NCBI GenBank assembly: GCA_031375105.1
Contig: JANMHJ010000047.1
Span: 1-64,000, forward strand
DNA from: JANMDU01 sp031375105
GTDB taxonomy: Bacteria; Pseudomonadota; Gammaproteobacteria; Burkholderiales; Burkholderiaceae_C
Length of the DNA: 64,000 bases
Direction of reading: 5' to 3'
Below, piece by piece: positions 1 to 12,100 of the stretch. Numbering within the stretch: the first letter of the stretch is position 1; every line of letters starts with the position of its first letter. The notes beneath the pieces are model-generated. The model searched no databases and was not told the origin of the DNA. It saw only the letters and a program-made list of their open reading frames with translations. The translations under genes were made by a program, and so were the position numbers.

Positions 1-330
1 GAGCGTGGGGGATGAGGTGGTGGCAGCTAAATCGTTGTTGCCGGTGTTGCCATTGGAGTTGGCAGAGACGGAGCAGTTGAATTGCTTGTCGATGGTGGTG
101 TTGTTGACGGTGTTGTTGATCACTCTGAAGGAGTCGTAATAACCGTTCTTCTTCTTTTCCATCAAATCAACGATGGCGCCTTTGTTGACCTTGTCTTGCG
201 TGGTCTGAAATTGCCAGGCGCTGTTTTCGCCGACGTTGTTGGCTTGCGCTGGAGAGGTGATTAGAATGACCCAAGCAAATGCGCTGAGGGTTGTGGTGTG
301 TGAGTAGTAAAGATTTTGTTTTTGAGTCAT
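1..330 (-). CDS. Secreted protein of unknown function, N-terminal part (3' end outside window)
   Basis: Reading the minus strand from ATG at 330 gives an open frame of 110 codons without a stop up to the window edge. An AAGGAAAG ribosome binding site lies just upstream. The first 30 residues look like a Sec signal peptide, with a hydrophobic stretch (AFAWVILITSP) ending in AQA followed by Asn-Asn. The exported part begins NNVGENSAWQFQTTQDKV and becomes rich in Asn, Thr and Ser, with one Cys near residue 90. I recognise no domain. It diverges from the response regulator at 541, so the two may share a control region. Function unknown; export is inferred from the leader. Confidence 0.7.
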   Translation of the reverse strand, partial: MTQKQNLYYSHTTTLSAFAWVILITSPAQANNVGENSAWQFQTTQDKVNKGAIVDLMEKKKNGYYDSFRVINNTVNNTTIDKQFNCSVSANSNGNTGNNDLAATTSSPTL

Positions 331-540
331 GTTGCTTTCCTTAAAAACCTAGCGAATTCGCCATGGTCTAGAAAGCAAAAGTTTGATATTTTTTACGATT
401 TATCGCAATTACATAAAATGATTAATACGAAATACTTCAATTTACATTTTCGATTCGGCCGCTCTACCCTAACCAGATAGCACATTTAGACTAGTGCTCA
501 AGGGGCTGTTTTCTATGGATTTTGCGCCATACTGTGAGTT

Positions 541-1278
541 ATGCATCCCTCCGCTCACGTCGATCAACCACACCTGACATTCCATCAACCCTGTGTGCTG
601 TTGGTTGATGATCATCAGCTGTTTCGCACCGGCATGCGGCTGATCGTGCAATCGTTTGAGGGCATGGGTAGAGTGCTGGAGGCGGGCTCGGTGATGCAGG
701 CGCGCGCGCTCGCACAAGGCTTAAAGCCTGTCGCTGTCGATGTGATTTTTCTGGATGTACAAATGCCCGGTCTCTCGGGCTTAGAGGGGCTTTCAGTGCT
801 GCAAAAAAGCTTTCCGCAAGCACATATCATCTTTCTGTCTGCCAGCACCACCACGCAAGCTCTGCAAGAGACGGCCACGCAAGGCGCGAAAGGCTATTTG
901 CCCAAATCAGCCAGCGCAGAAGATATTGAAGCGGCACTGCGCCAAGTGCTCTCCGGCGGCACTTGCTTTACTGCGTTCATGCCCAGCGGCTCTAATTCTT
1001 CCCTGTCTGATTCTCAGACCAAAAGCGCGTCACTCTACAGCCTGAACTCATTGAGCGTGCGGCAAAAAGAGGTGCTTGCACTGCTTGCTCAAGGTCTTCC
1101 CAATAAGGTGATCGCAAGGCAACTGAACTTGAGTGAAAACACGGTGCGCGTGCATGTCGGCGCGGTGTTTGCTCATTTTGGGGTGAATAGCCGCACAGCT
1201 GCGGTGCTGGCGGCACAGCAATCCGGCGTGGTGGGTGGGCCTTCTTCTGGCTTGGGCAGCCTGGAGCCGGCGCCTTGA
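541..1278 (+). CDS. LuxR/NarL-type response regulator, first paralogue
   Basis: This is a 245-aa cytoplasmic response regulator. Residues about 17-135 form a receiver domain with the acidic pair D23-D24, the phospho-acceptor D72 in FLDVQMPG, and a Lys in GYLPKSA. Residues about 170-235 form a LuxR-type helix-turn-helix (LSVRQKEVLALLAQG, then NKVIARQLNLSENTVRVHV). Its stop overlaps the TTG start of the hybrid kinase by 4 nt, so the two are translationally coupled and probably cognate. A closely similar pair lies at 18264-20938, on the other side of the giant surface-protein gene, which suggests both pairs serve that locus. The ATG at 541 has only a weak GTGAG upstream, so the start is moderately certain. 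Confidence 0.9.
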   Translation: MHPSAHVDQPHLTFHQPCVLLVDDHQLFRTGMRLIVQSFEGMGRVLEAGSVMQARALAQGLKPVAVDVIFLDVQMPGLSGLEGLSVLQKSFPQAHIIFLSASTTTQALQETATQGAKGYLPKSASAEDIEAALRQVLSGGTCFTAFMPSGSNSSLSDSQTKSASLYSLNSLSVRQKEVLALLAQGLPNKVIARQLNLSENTVRVHVGAVFAHFGVNSRTAAVLAAQQSGVVGGPSSGLGSLEPAP

Positions 1279-3062
1279 ACCTGCGTGAGCTGAAACACAT
1301 TTTTCGCCAACACATGGCTTGGCAAAGGGATGAGGTGCTGCGCGAGCAGGTGGCGTTGGTGTGGGGAAATTTACCCGTCACTTTGCTGGCTTCATTGATC
1401 ACCGCCTGCGGCCAACTGTGGTTCATGTGGCCTCGGGTGGATCACTCTGCAAGTTTGGCTTGGTTGGCGTACAACTGGCTCACGGCAGCGCTGTTTTGTC
1501 TCACGCAAATCTTGGTCTCCAAAAGGCTCGGTCTGCGCGGCCAGGCTTGGGCGCAAACGCTGGGCATGGGCTTCATGGGCATTGCCTGGGGCAGCTCGGT
1601 GACGGTGTCTGCGGCATTCGGGCAGAGTGATGCCTTGGTTTATACGCTGTTGGTAGCGGGGGGCGTCGCTGCAGGGGCACTTGGCGTGAGCGCGGCTCTC
1701 TTGGCAGCTTCGCTGGCGTATCTGGTTGCGTCGGTGGGGATGTACTTCATGGCGATTTTGCTGTTTGCAGATCCATCGTATTTGCCACTTGCATTGCTGC
1801 TGCTGGTTTATCTTGTGATGATAGTGATTCAAGTGGTCAACACGCAGCAAGCCGCTCTGCGTGGCATCCAATTTCAGCTACAGAATGTAGAGTTGGTTCA
1901 GAAATTGCGTCATGAATCTGCGCAAGCGCTCGCGGCGCAGCAATCGGCTGAGCAAGCCAATCAAGACAAATCCAAATTCCTCGCCGCCGCCAGCCACGAT
2001 CTTCGCCAGCCGCTGCATGCGATGGGGCTTTTTGTGGAGGCGCTCTCGCGCAGCCCGCTTTCTGCGGATCAAGCAAAGGTGCTCACACATTTGCGCTCTG
2101 CTTCGATCTCCACAAGCGAGATGCTCAATACCTTGCTGGATTATTCACGCTTGGAAGCAGGTGCGGTGAAGGCCAATCACAAGGCTTTTTCTTTGCAAAA
2201 TCTTCTGGCCGATTTGGAAAATGAATTTGGTATGCAGGCCGATAGCAAAGATTTTTTTTACCGCAGCCGGGAGACGACATTAGCCGCTTATGCTGACCCC
2301 ACTTTGGTGGATTTGGTGCTGCGTAACTTAATCAGCAACGCCCTGCGCTACACGCGCACAGGGGGCGTGCTGGTGGCTTGCCGCAGGCGCGGCCCGTGCG
2401 TAGCCGTCCAAGTGTGGGATACAGGCTTGGGTATTGCGCCCGAACACCAGCAAGCAGTGTTCAAAGAGTTTCATCAACTAGACAACCCTGAGCGCGACCG
2501 GCAAAAAGGCTTGGGGCTGGGGCTGGCGATTGTCAAGCGCTTGTGCGAGACGATGGGCGCGCAGATCAACTTGCGCTCTGTGCCTGGGCGCGGCTCGATG
2601 TTTGAGCTGGTGCTGCCGCACTACGCTGGCATTTTGGCTGGCGATGTTGCGGCTGCGCCGGCGGCAAGCTGGGCTGGGCTGCGGGTGATGGTGATTGACG
2701 ATGAAGCGCCTGTGCGCCAAGGCATGCAAAGCCTTTTGAAATCTTGGGGCTGCGAATGCGAATGTTTTGAATCGGCGCAAGAGGCTTTGGACCATCTAGC
2801 GCTTTTGAGCGACGACAAGCTCCCGCAAGTGCTGATTTCAGACTACCGCTTGCGCCACGATCTCACGGGCGCGCAGGCGATTGCCGATGTGCGCGCCGCC
2901 CTGCTCGCGCGAGGCATGGCCAGCAAACTCCCCGCCATCATCATCACCGGCGACACCGCCCCCGAACGCATCCGAGAGGCTCAGCGCACCGATGCACTGC
3001 TACTGCACAAACCCGTGTCCGCAGCAGCATTGGGCAAGGCGCTGACGCAGGCTTTGGTCTAG
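1275..3062 (+). CDS. Hybrid sensor histidine kinase with C-terminal receiver, first paralogue
   Basis: This is a 595-aa inner-membrane hybrid kinase. Residues about 30-190 contain six or so hydrophobic segments with no obvious periplasmic sensor domain. A coiled linker (about 195-232) leads to the HisKA phospho-acceptor H241 in SHDLRQPLHAM. A HATPase domain follows, with N-box (LRNLISNALRY), G1 (DTGLGI) and G2 (GLGLGLAI). The C-terminal receiver (about 475-595) has the acceptor Asp in ISDYRLRHD and Lys in LLHKPV. The start is TTG at 1275, inside the 4-nt overlap with the upstream regulator. The architecture matches the kinase at 18971. The absence of a periplasmic domain suggests sensing within the membrane or by a partner; the signal is unknown. 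Confidence 0.9.
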   Translation: MNLRELKHIFRQHMAWQRDEVLREQVALVWGNLPVTLLASLITACGQLWFMWPRVDHSASLAWLAYNWLTAALFCLTQILVSKRLGLRGQAWAQTLGMGFMGIAWGSSVTVSAAFGQSDALVYTLLVAGGVAAGALGVSAALLAASLAYLVASVGMYFMAILLFADPSYLPLALLLLVYLVMIVIQVVNTQQAALRGIQFQLQNVELVQKLRHESAQALAAQQSAEQANQDKSKFLAAASHDLRQPLHAMGLFVEALSRSPLSADQAKVLTHLRSASISTSEMLNTLLDYSRLEAGAVKANHKAFSLQNLLADLENEFGMQADSKDFFYRSRETTLAAYADPTLVDLVLRNLISNALRYTRTGGVLVACRRRGPCVAVQVWDTGLGIAPEHQQAVFKEFHQLDNPERDRQKGLGLGLAIVKRLCETMGAQINLRSVPGRGSMFELVLPHYAGILAGDVAAAPAASWAGLRVMVIDDEAPVRQGMQSLLKSWGCECECFESAQEALDHLALLSDDKLPQVLISDYRLRHDLTGAQAIADVRAALLARGMASKLPAIIITGDTAPERIREAQRTDALLLHKPVSAAALGKALTQALV

Positions 3063-3091
3063 CTGTATTACCCTTGATTTTGAAGCGTTTT

Positions 3092-3146
3092 GGGCTGATT
3101 GCCATTATGGAATCTGCGCGGCGTGCTCTTGAATTTATAGCAATTA
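3092..3146 (+). repeat. Dispersed 45-bp repeat, copy 1 (plus orientation)
   Basis: The core TTATGGAATCTGCGC is followed by TGCTCTTGAATTTATAGCA. It fills the gap between the convergent kinase gene and the giant surface-protein gene. Its right end contains the TAA stop codon (3144-3146) of the giant gene. Confidence 0.75.
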
Positions 3147-6100
3147 CTCCCTCACTCCACCACCGACGATGGTGAAGAGTTTGCCCAAGCGTTGCAGGCG
3201 TTTGACTTTTTCTTCTTCGGTTTCAGGGGCGAAGCTGAAGATGCTGAAGATGCTGTAGTTGCTGTAGTTGCTGTAGTTGCTATCGGTACTGGCGTTTGTG
3301 CTGTTGCTACCGTTGTTGGTGTTGCCTGCGGTTTGCGTACCGTCGGTTGCGGGAGCGCTCGCTGGTGCTGGTGCGGGCGCAGGCGGTGAGCCAGCGGGCG
3401 CTGGGCTGGGGGAAGGAGCAGGAGGGGCTGGTGGCGGTGGCGGCGGTGGCGAAGGTGGCAACACGGGCGGCAGCGGAGCGGCTGCAATTTGCAATTGGCC
3501 GTCGATGTAGCTGATGCTGTAATTCGGCGCATTTGCGCCACTGGCGATGATCGGGTAGTTGCCTTGCGGGCTGAGGCTACTGCCACTGGTGTTGATCAGC
3601 GGCAGAGTGCTCAGATTGCCTAGCCCTTCGCCATTGATAAAGCCCAGATACGTCGCTGTGAGCAGTGGCACAGTTTGGCCTTGGATGATGCTGGCATCGT
3701 TGGCGCGGATGCTCAGAGCAGCGGGCGTGATGCTGCCGTTGGCGCTTTGCAGGTTGACGTTGTAGTTATTTCCACTGTTTTGGTCATCGATCGTGTAGCT
3801 GGATACATTCAAAGTGCGGTTGCCTGCGCCTGCTTGGTCAAAGCGCTGGTTGGCTACAAAGCTGTCCCCCGCTACGATTCCGATAGCAGTTGGCGTAGCA
3901 TTGGTAAGGGCGTTTCCGTTGTAAACCCTTGAATCGGTGCTGGCTACCAGGGTGACGTTGGCTTTGTTGGTGACCAGGCTGCCATCGGCATAGCTGATGT
4001 TGTAGTTTGCGGCGCCCAGGCCACTGGCGGAGATGCTGTAGATGCCTGCGTTGCGAGAATTCTGCGCCGTCCCGCCGTAGTTGATGCGACCTGTGAGCAC
4101 GCCCGCGCCCTCGCCGTTCACCAAGCCACTGTAGCTCACGCCATTGCCGCCTGTGAAATTCGTGCCGTTGTAAGTGCGGGTCGCATCGTTGGCGGTGACG
4201 GTTAAGCCTGCTTTGCTGATTGAACCGCTGGCGCTTTGTAGCGTGACGTTGTAGTTGTTGCCGCTGTTGCCGTCGCTGATCGTGTAGCCGCTGTTGACGC
4301 TTAAGGTGCGAGCGCCAGCGTTGGCCGAGTCGAAGCTTTGGCTGAGGTTGCTGAGGCTGTCGGTTGCTACTAAACCTATAGCATTCGGCGCAGCATTTGA
4401 AAGGGCTAAACCGTTATATTGCCTTGAATCTGCAACTGCAGAGAGGGTAAGGCTAGCTTTGTTGATCGACAGGTTGCCCGATGTGTAGGCAAAGTCGTAG
4501 TTTTGCGCGGCCAGGCCGCTGGCGTTTAGGCTGTAGCTGCCAGCGTTGCGGGTTGCGCTGTTGTCAAAGCTGAGGTTGCCTTGGCTGACAACATTGCTGG
4601 TTTCGTTGTTGACGAAGCCGGTGATGCTCACGCCATTGTTGTTGCCGCTGCTCGTGCCGTCGTAGGTGCGGGTGACATTGTTGGCGCTGACGCTTAAGGC
4701 GGCTTTGTTGATGGTGAGATTGCCTGTGGTGGCGTAGCTGATGTCGTAGTTATCGGCTGCGAGGCCGCTGGCGGTGAGGTTGTAGTTGCCGGCGTTGCGG
4801 GCGTTTGCATTGGTGACGCTCAAGGATTTTTGATTGACAACGCTGCTGGTTTCATTGTTCACGAAGCCGGTGATGCTGACACCGCTGTTGTTGCCATTCG
4901 TTGTGCCGTCATAAGTGCGCATGGTGTTGTTGGCTGTGGCTGTAAGACTGGCTTTGGTGATGCTGCCGCTGGCCGTTTGCAGGGTGATGTTGTAGTTGTT
5001 GCCGCTGTTGCCGTCGTTGATGGTGTAGCCGGAATTGACGCTCAAGGTGCGAGCGCCAGCGCTTGCTTGATCAAAGCTTTGGGTGGCTGAGAAGCTGTCT
5101 GTTGCTACGATTCCGATAGCTGTGGGCGCAGCATTGCTGACGGCTAGACCGTTGTATTGCCTTGAATCGTTGGCTGCGACGAGTGTCAGGTTCGCTTTGC
5201 CGGTCACCAAGCTGCCGTTCACGAAATTCAGATCGTAGTTGCCAGCCGTCAAGCCGCCGGGCGTGATGGCGTACGTGCCTGCGTTGCGGCTGCCTTGGGC
5301 GCTGCCGCCGTAGGTCAATGCGCCGCCGAGTGCGAAAGTGGTTTCAGAATTTACGAAACCGCTGTAGCTCACGCCCGCCCCGCCTGTGTTGTTCACGCCG
5401 CTGTAGTTTGTTCCATCGTAAGTGCGCGTTGCGCCATTGGCAGTGACCGTCAAGCCGGCTTTGCTGATGGTGCCGCTGGCGGTTTGTAGCGTGACGTTGT
5501 AGTTATTGCCGCCGTTGCCGTCAATGATGGTGTAGCCCGAGTTCACGCTGAGGGTGCGTGCGCCAGCGTTGGCAGAGTCAAAGCTTTGGCTGAGGTTGTT
5601 GAGGTAATCGCCCTCGCCCAAGCCGAGGGTGAGCGGGCCGACGGTGGATCCGGCTGAGCCGTTGTAGCTGCGGCTGTGCGTTTGTGCGGCAACGGTGAGG
5701 TTGGCTTTGTTGACCACGAGTGTGCCGTTGTCAAAGCTGATGTCATAGTTAGTGGAGGTGAGGCCGCCGGGGGTGATGGTGTAGGTGCCGGCGTTGCGGG
5801 CGCTGTTGGCAGAGCCTGCGGCGTAATTCAAGCTGCCGCCGAGCACGCCTGCGCCCTCGCCGCCCACAAAGCCACCATACGTCACGCCGCTTTGGTTGCC
5901 GTAATACGTGGCATCGTAAGTGCGGGTGGTGTCGTTGGCGGTGACGGTTAAGGCGGCTTTGCTGATGCTGCCGCTGGCGGTTTGCAAGGTGACGTTGTAG
6001 TTGTTCCCGCTGTTGCCATCGTTCAAGGTAAAGCCGCTGTTCACGCTTAAAGTGCGACCGCCTGCATTGGCTTGATCGAAGCTTTGCGAGAGGCCGGTGA

Positions 6101-9100
6101 GGCTGTCGCCTGCTCCTAAAGTAGTAGCAATAGGCGCAGCTTTGCTGCCGGCGAGGCCGTTGTAAGCCCTTGAATCTGTGACTGCGGAGATGGTCAGGTT
6201 GGCTTTATTGATCGTGAGGTTGCCTGACGTATAGGCAAAGTCATAGTTGTCTGCCGCCAAGCCGCTGGCCGTGAGGCCGTAGCTGCCGGCGTTGCGAACG
6301 GTTTGGTTGGTGAAGCTGAGGCCAGCTTGATTGACGACGCTGCTGGTCTCTGAGTTCACAAAGCCGGTGATGGTTACGCCATTGCTGTTGCCATTGCTTG
6401 TGCCGTCGTAGGTGCGGGTGGTGGTGTTGGCTGTGGCGGTCAGGCCAGCTTTGCTGATCGTACCGCTTGCATTGTTGACGGTGACGTTGTAGTTATTGCC
6501 ACCGTTCAGATCTTGAATCACGTAACCGTTGTTCACGCTCAATGTGCGGTTGCCAGCATTGGCAGAGTCAAAGCTTTGTCCCAAGTTGCTCACAAAATCG
6601 CCTTCGCCTAAGCCCAAGGTGAGCGGGCCGATGCTGGAGCTGTTATTGCCGTTGTAGGTGCGGGTGTCGGTTTGTGCGGCAATCGTGAGGTTGGCTTTGT
6701 TCACGATCAATGTGCCGTTGGCAAAGCTCAGGTCGTAATTTCCTGCGGTGAGCCCGCCGGGGGTGATGGTGTGAGTGCCGGCATTGCGGGCGCTGTTGGC
6801 AGAGCCTGCGGCATAGTTCAAGCTGCCTGCGAGCACACCAGTGCCTTCGCCATTGACGAAGCCGCTGTATTGCACGCCGCTTTGGTTGCCGTAATACGTG
6901 GCATCGTAAATGCGGGTGGTGTCGTTGGCATTGACGCTGAGGGCTGCTTTGTTGATGGTGAGGCTGCCATCGGTGTAGGCAACATCGTAATTCTGCGCGG
7001 CCAGACCTGAGGCAGTCAGGCTATAAGTGCCAGCGTTGCGGGCGGATTGGTTGGTGAAGCTGAGGCCGGCGGTGCTGACCACGCTGTCGTTTTGCCCACC
7101 CACAAAGCCGGTGATGCTCACGCCCGCGTTGTTGCTACTTGCTGTGCCGTCATAAGTGCGGCTCACATCTTGCGCGGTGGCGCTGAGCTGGGCTTTGCTG
7201 ATATTGGCCGACAAGCCCGTGGGCTGGCTCAGCACATAGTTGCTGGCTAGGCCTGCGCCCGCGCCGCTGCCATCATTCAAGGCATAGCCGCTCACGTTCA
7301 CTGCAATGCCGTTGCCTGCGTTGGGGCTGACAAATTGGGCATTGGCGCTGCCGCCAAGGCTCAAGTTTTCTCCGAGCACCAAGCCTGTGAGCGCGGCTGC
7401 ACCGCTGAGCGTGGCATCGGTCGTTGCGTCATACACGCGGTTGTTGGCCGATACGCCTGTAACGCTGATTGCGCGGGGGCTGATGGTGGCATCGGGCGCG
7501 GTGGGCTGCGCGGCGAGCACATAGTTTGATGCCAAGCCTGTGCCACTTGTCAAAGCCGTGCCGCTGACCGTCACGCCCCAAGTGCCTGCATTGGCGCTGG
7601 CAAATTGGCCGCTTGCGCCATTGAAGCTCAGCGTCTCGCTGCCTACCAAATTGTTCACCGAGCCGCCTTGCAAAGCAGCAGTCGTGCTGCCGTCATAGTC
7701 GCGGCCCGCAGCGCTCATGCCGGTAATCGTTACTTGGCGTGGGCTGATCGTGCCCGATACGCCGCTGGGTTGCGCCGTGAGCACGTAATTCGATGCCAAG
7801 CCCGTGCCATTCGTTAAAGCAGCGCCGCTCACCGTTACACCCCAAGTGCCTGCATTGGCGCTGGCAAATTGGCCGCTTGCGCCGCTCAAGCCCAGCGTCT
7901 CGCTGCCCACCAAATTGTTCACCGTTCCGCCTTGCAGCGCAGCAACCGTGCTGCCATCGTATTCGCGGCCTGTGGCGCTCATGCCCGTAATCGTCACTTG
8001 GCGCTGCGTGATCGTGCCGCTGCCGCTCACTGTGCCCAGCTGGTAGTTGATGGCATCCGCGCCTTGCAGCACCACGCCGCCCGTTTGCAGCGCATGCGTG
8101 CCGGCATTGGCGCTGCCAAACGCTGCAGTGCCGCCCACGCTCACATCCAAAGCGCTGCCGGCCAAGTTGGTCAGGTTCGCGCCAGTCACCGTTGCATTCG
8201 TTGTGCCATCGTATTGCCGGCTGTCCACCAGCACCGTGGCGCCAATGCTGCGCGGGGTCACAGTGAGCGCGCCATCAACGGCTGATAACGTCACGCCGCT
8301 CGAATTTGCGCCTTGCAGCGCTGCGCCATTGAGATCCACGGTGATCGCATACACCGCCGTGCCGCCGATGCCGCCATCGCGCCGAGCTGAAGCGCCTGCG
8401 CCGCTGCTCGATAGCGTAGGTGCTTGCGTGAGCGTGAAGCCGCTCACATCTAAGCCCGCATCGGTGAAGGCATTGCCAAACGATGCCCCGCTGTTTAGGC
8501 CCACGATGCGGTAATCCGTGCCGAGCGTGGGATTAGAGAAATTGACCACATCGCCAAAGGTCTTCGTCACGTCTAACGCCTGCACGGCAGCTTCGTTGAG
8601 CGGGGCCGTGGCGAAGACGAAGCGGTTGCCAGCTTGAGAGAAGCTAGGCGAGGCGTTGTAAACCGTGCTCCACACTGCCGTGTTGCGGCTCTCGATACCA
8701 CCAAAGCTGTTGTTTTGCGGCGCGTTGCTGTAAACAAGCCAACGGCCTGTGGGGTTGGTGGTTTGCAGGGCGTTTGCACCGGCGTTGTTGATAAAGCGAT
8801 TTCCAGCCAACACGATCGCATCGCCCGAGCCGCTGGCAGCGAGTGCGCCCTCCAGCGTGATGACCGAGGCTGCGCCCGTGCTCACGGCGCTCACTTTGCC
8901 TGCATTCACCGCGCCGAGCGTGATGTCCCGCGTGTTTTGCACGAGCACATTGCCGCTGGTGGTGTTGCTTAACCTTAATTCAGCCGCATCCACTTGCACT
9001 GCGCCAAACGAGCCATTGGTGATGCCTGTGCCAGCTTGAAGGACGACAGGGCTGTTGGTAGCTCGAATAACACTCGCTGCTGCGATGCCCTGACCAGCGC

Positions 9101-12100
9101 TGATGTTCACGCCAGTGCCGTTGATCCACCCGTGATTGGCAGACAGGCCGTTTGTGCCACTTTTTCCTTGCGTTCCGCCGATTCCACCTTGCCCTCCTAC
9201 ACCAGCAACAAGGCTCGCGTTTTGCATGCTTGATGCACTCGCATTGAGCGTGATGAGCCCACCAGCACCGCCATTGCCACCATTGCCACTTGTTTGACTG
9301 GAATCAGCGCCGTTTCCGCCTCGGCCACCAAAACCTGTCGTCAACACCATACTTTGCCCCGTTGAAATAGGCGCATTCGCAATCAATGAACCACCCTGGC
9401 CACCGTCTCCGCCATTGGCGCCATTGTTATTTAGGTTGCTGAAAATGCTGTTACCACCTTGACCGCCATGGCCCGTTGTGATCCATAAGTTTTGCTGAGC
9501 CGTCACTTTGGCATTGAGTGTGATAGCCGCACCGTTGCCACCGCGATTCGCTTGGATAGCACCGATAGCATCGAAGGCGACACCCGCATTGCCACCATCA
9601 CCAGAGATGATGTAAACATTGGCCTTCGCATCTACGTCTCCCTGAGTGAGGATGGCGCCGCCTTGCCCCCCTTCGCCACCGCGAGCACCAATCCTTCCTT
9701 GGCCAGCTTCTCCACCTTGCCCACCCGTGCCAGATAACAAGCGGATATCTTGGTTCGCCTTCATTGCAGCGCTCAAAACAAGTGAGCCACCGTCACCTGC
9801 ACGACCACCGATACCAGCGCCCGATTCCATATAGATCCCACCTTCGCCACCCTTGCCACCGGCGCCCGCACTGATATTTATATTTTGCCCAGCTACAGCT
9901 AAGCCCGATAAGTAAACGGATCCGCCGTTACCCGCTTCTCTGCCAGCGCCTGGCCCTTGGGAGCTGCTATCACCACCATCCCCACCACGGCCTGCATCGA
10001 GAGTGATGTTTTGATTTGCCGTTAAGTTAGCGCTGAGCATTAAAACGCCTCCCGCTCCACCGGAGCCACCCCGAGCACCAGGATATCTAGACGGAGCCGA
10101 TGTTCCACCCCCATTCCCCCCGCGCCCGCCTTGGCCGGATGATATGACCAAGCTTGATTGAGCAGTCAGTGCGGCATATAGCGTCACACTCCCTCCATTT
10201 CCAGCTGCTCCACCATTGCCAGCACCCGGACCTATGCCGCTCCCACCCCGCCCACCGCTGCCGCCATTGGCCGCTAAGATATTCAAGTTTTGCCCAGCTG
10301 AAACAGCAGAGCCAAACGAGGCAAGACCACCATGGCCAGCATTACCGCCGATGCCACCCGTTTGTCCTGAGCCAGCATCGCCGCCATTACCTCCGAGGCC
10401 GGTGGTCCAGTTAACATCCCCTTGCGCCGTCACCGAGGCTTGTGTCGCCTGCAATACTGCGCCACCCGCACCACCTGCACCTCCATCAAATGCGCGACTA
10501 CCATTGCCGCCTGCTCCACCAGTGGCACCATGGCCCGCATTCAATGAAACGTTTTGCTGCGTGCTGATAGCCGCGTTCAAGCTGATCTGCCCGCCACTGC
10601 CACCCATACCGCCAAAACCGCCTAAAGAAGTCCCAGTTTGGCTGACCACGTTGACACTACCACCTGCACCGCCTTGACCGCCGCTGCCAGCAGACAAACT
10701 TAAGCTGGCCACAGCACTGATTGAGGCATTGACGCTGATCACACCACCTTGCCCACCATCGCCACCGTTGCCCCCTACAGTACCTGCGCTGTTGGCCGTG
10801 CCGCCCATGCCGCCTTGACCTCCTTGCCCAGCAGCCAACAAAACAGCGCCCTGAGAACTGACAGCTGAATTCAGCGTCACGCTACCTCCTGATCCGCCTC
10901 GGCCAGCACTAAGAGTGACGGATGCATTCGCACTGCTGCTGCCGCCATTTCCGCCTCTGCCAGCCGTCAAGCTCACATCGCCACTGCCCGAGGTTGTAAT
11001 GCCCACCAAATTTTCGCCGTTACCTAACTGCACGGTGCCCACCGTGATATTTACCCCAGCAGAACCGGCTGAGCCATCAACGACGCTGTTACTTGCTGCG
11101 TCTGCGCCATCGATACCGTTGCTGGCTTGAATTCTGATGTCCCCTTGGTTGCTACGCGCAGCCACCGTCACATCTTTCGCATTCGTCACATAAATCCCAC
11201 CACCTACCGTGCTTTGCAGCGCCATCGCGTTCACATTGGTTTGCAGCGCGGTGCTGGAAGACCCAATCGCGCCACCGGTGGCGATTGAAATCGTGTTGGC
11301 GGAGAGCGAGCTGGGCAGGCCAGCAATTGTTGCGCCTTGCAGGCTCAGGTTGTCTGTACTGGCATTGGCAACGCTCACGCCGTTTAAGGTGAGCGTGTTG
11401 CCTGCGTTCATGCCGGCGTGCAGGGTCACGTTGCCGCTGGTGGGGGAAACGAATCCATTGATCGTCAGGTTATCTCTGGCTGAAATTTGAAGCTGCTGAC
11501 CTGTGATCGTTGACGACAAGCCGTCACTGCCTGTTATGCCAGTTGCTCCCTTGCCGCGAATATCTGTAATTATGATGATGCCGGGGGCACCATTGAGCCC
11601 ACCAGCACCACCGGCTCCGCCGATACCCGATGCTCCTGCTGATACCACTGCGCTGCCTTGCGTTGCGGCAAGTGCTGCATCCATCTGCACCACACCGCCA
11701 TTGCCGCCTTGCCCGCCGTTGCCACCTGTACCGCCAGATCCAGCAGACTGGGAAGATCCGCTTAACGCATCACCGCCCGCACCGCCCGCTCCACCTGCAC
11801 CACCACTCCCGCCCGCGCCACCTGCAATGTGTAGGCTGCCTGCCAGTGTGCCCGTTGCAAAAATGCGCACCTGCCCGCCTTGCCCGCCGGCGCCCCCAGC
11901 ATTGCCCGCACCGCCGCCAGCCCCTGATTGAGTGATGAATGGGGCATTTGCGCCTGCTGCTCCCGCAGAGCCTGCTTCGCCATCGCCGCCAGCACCTCCT
12001 TTGACGGTCAACGCCCCAGCTACAGTGAGCGCAGCTTGCAAATTCACATGGCCACCTTGAGCACCCGACTGACCGAGGCCGCCCATGCTACCGCGCCCTG

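Noticed and set aside
3500..8560. Regular repeats suggesting a CRISPR array
   Set aside because: The period is about 210-290 bp, the units are translated in one continuous frame, and there are no short palindromic repeats with unique spacers.
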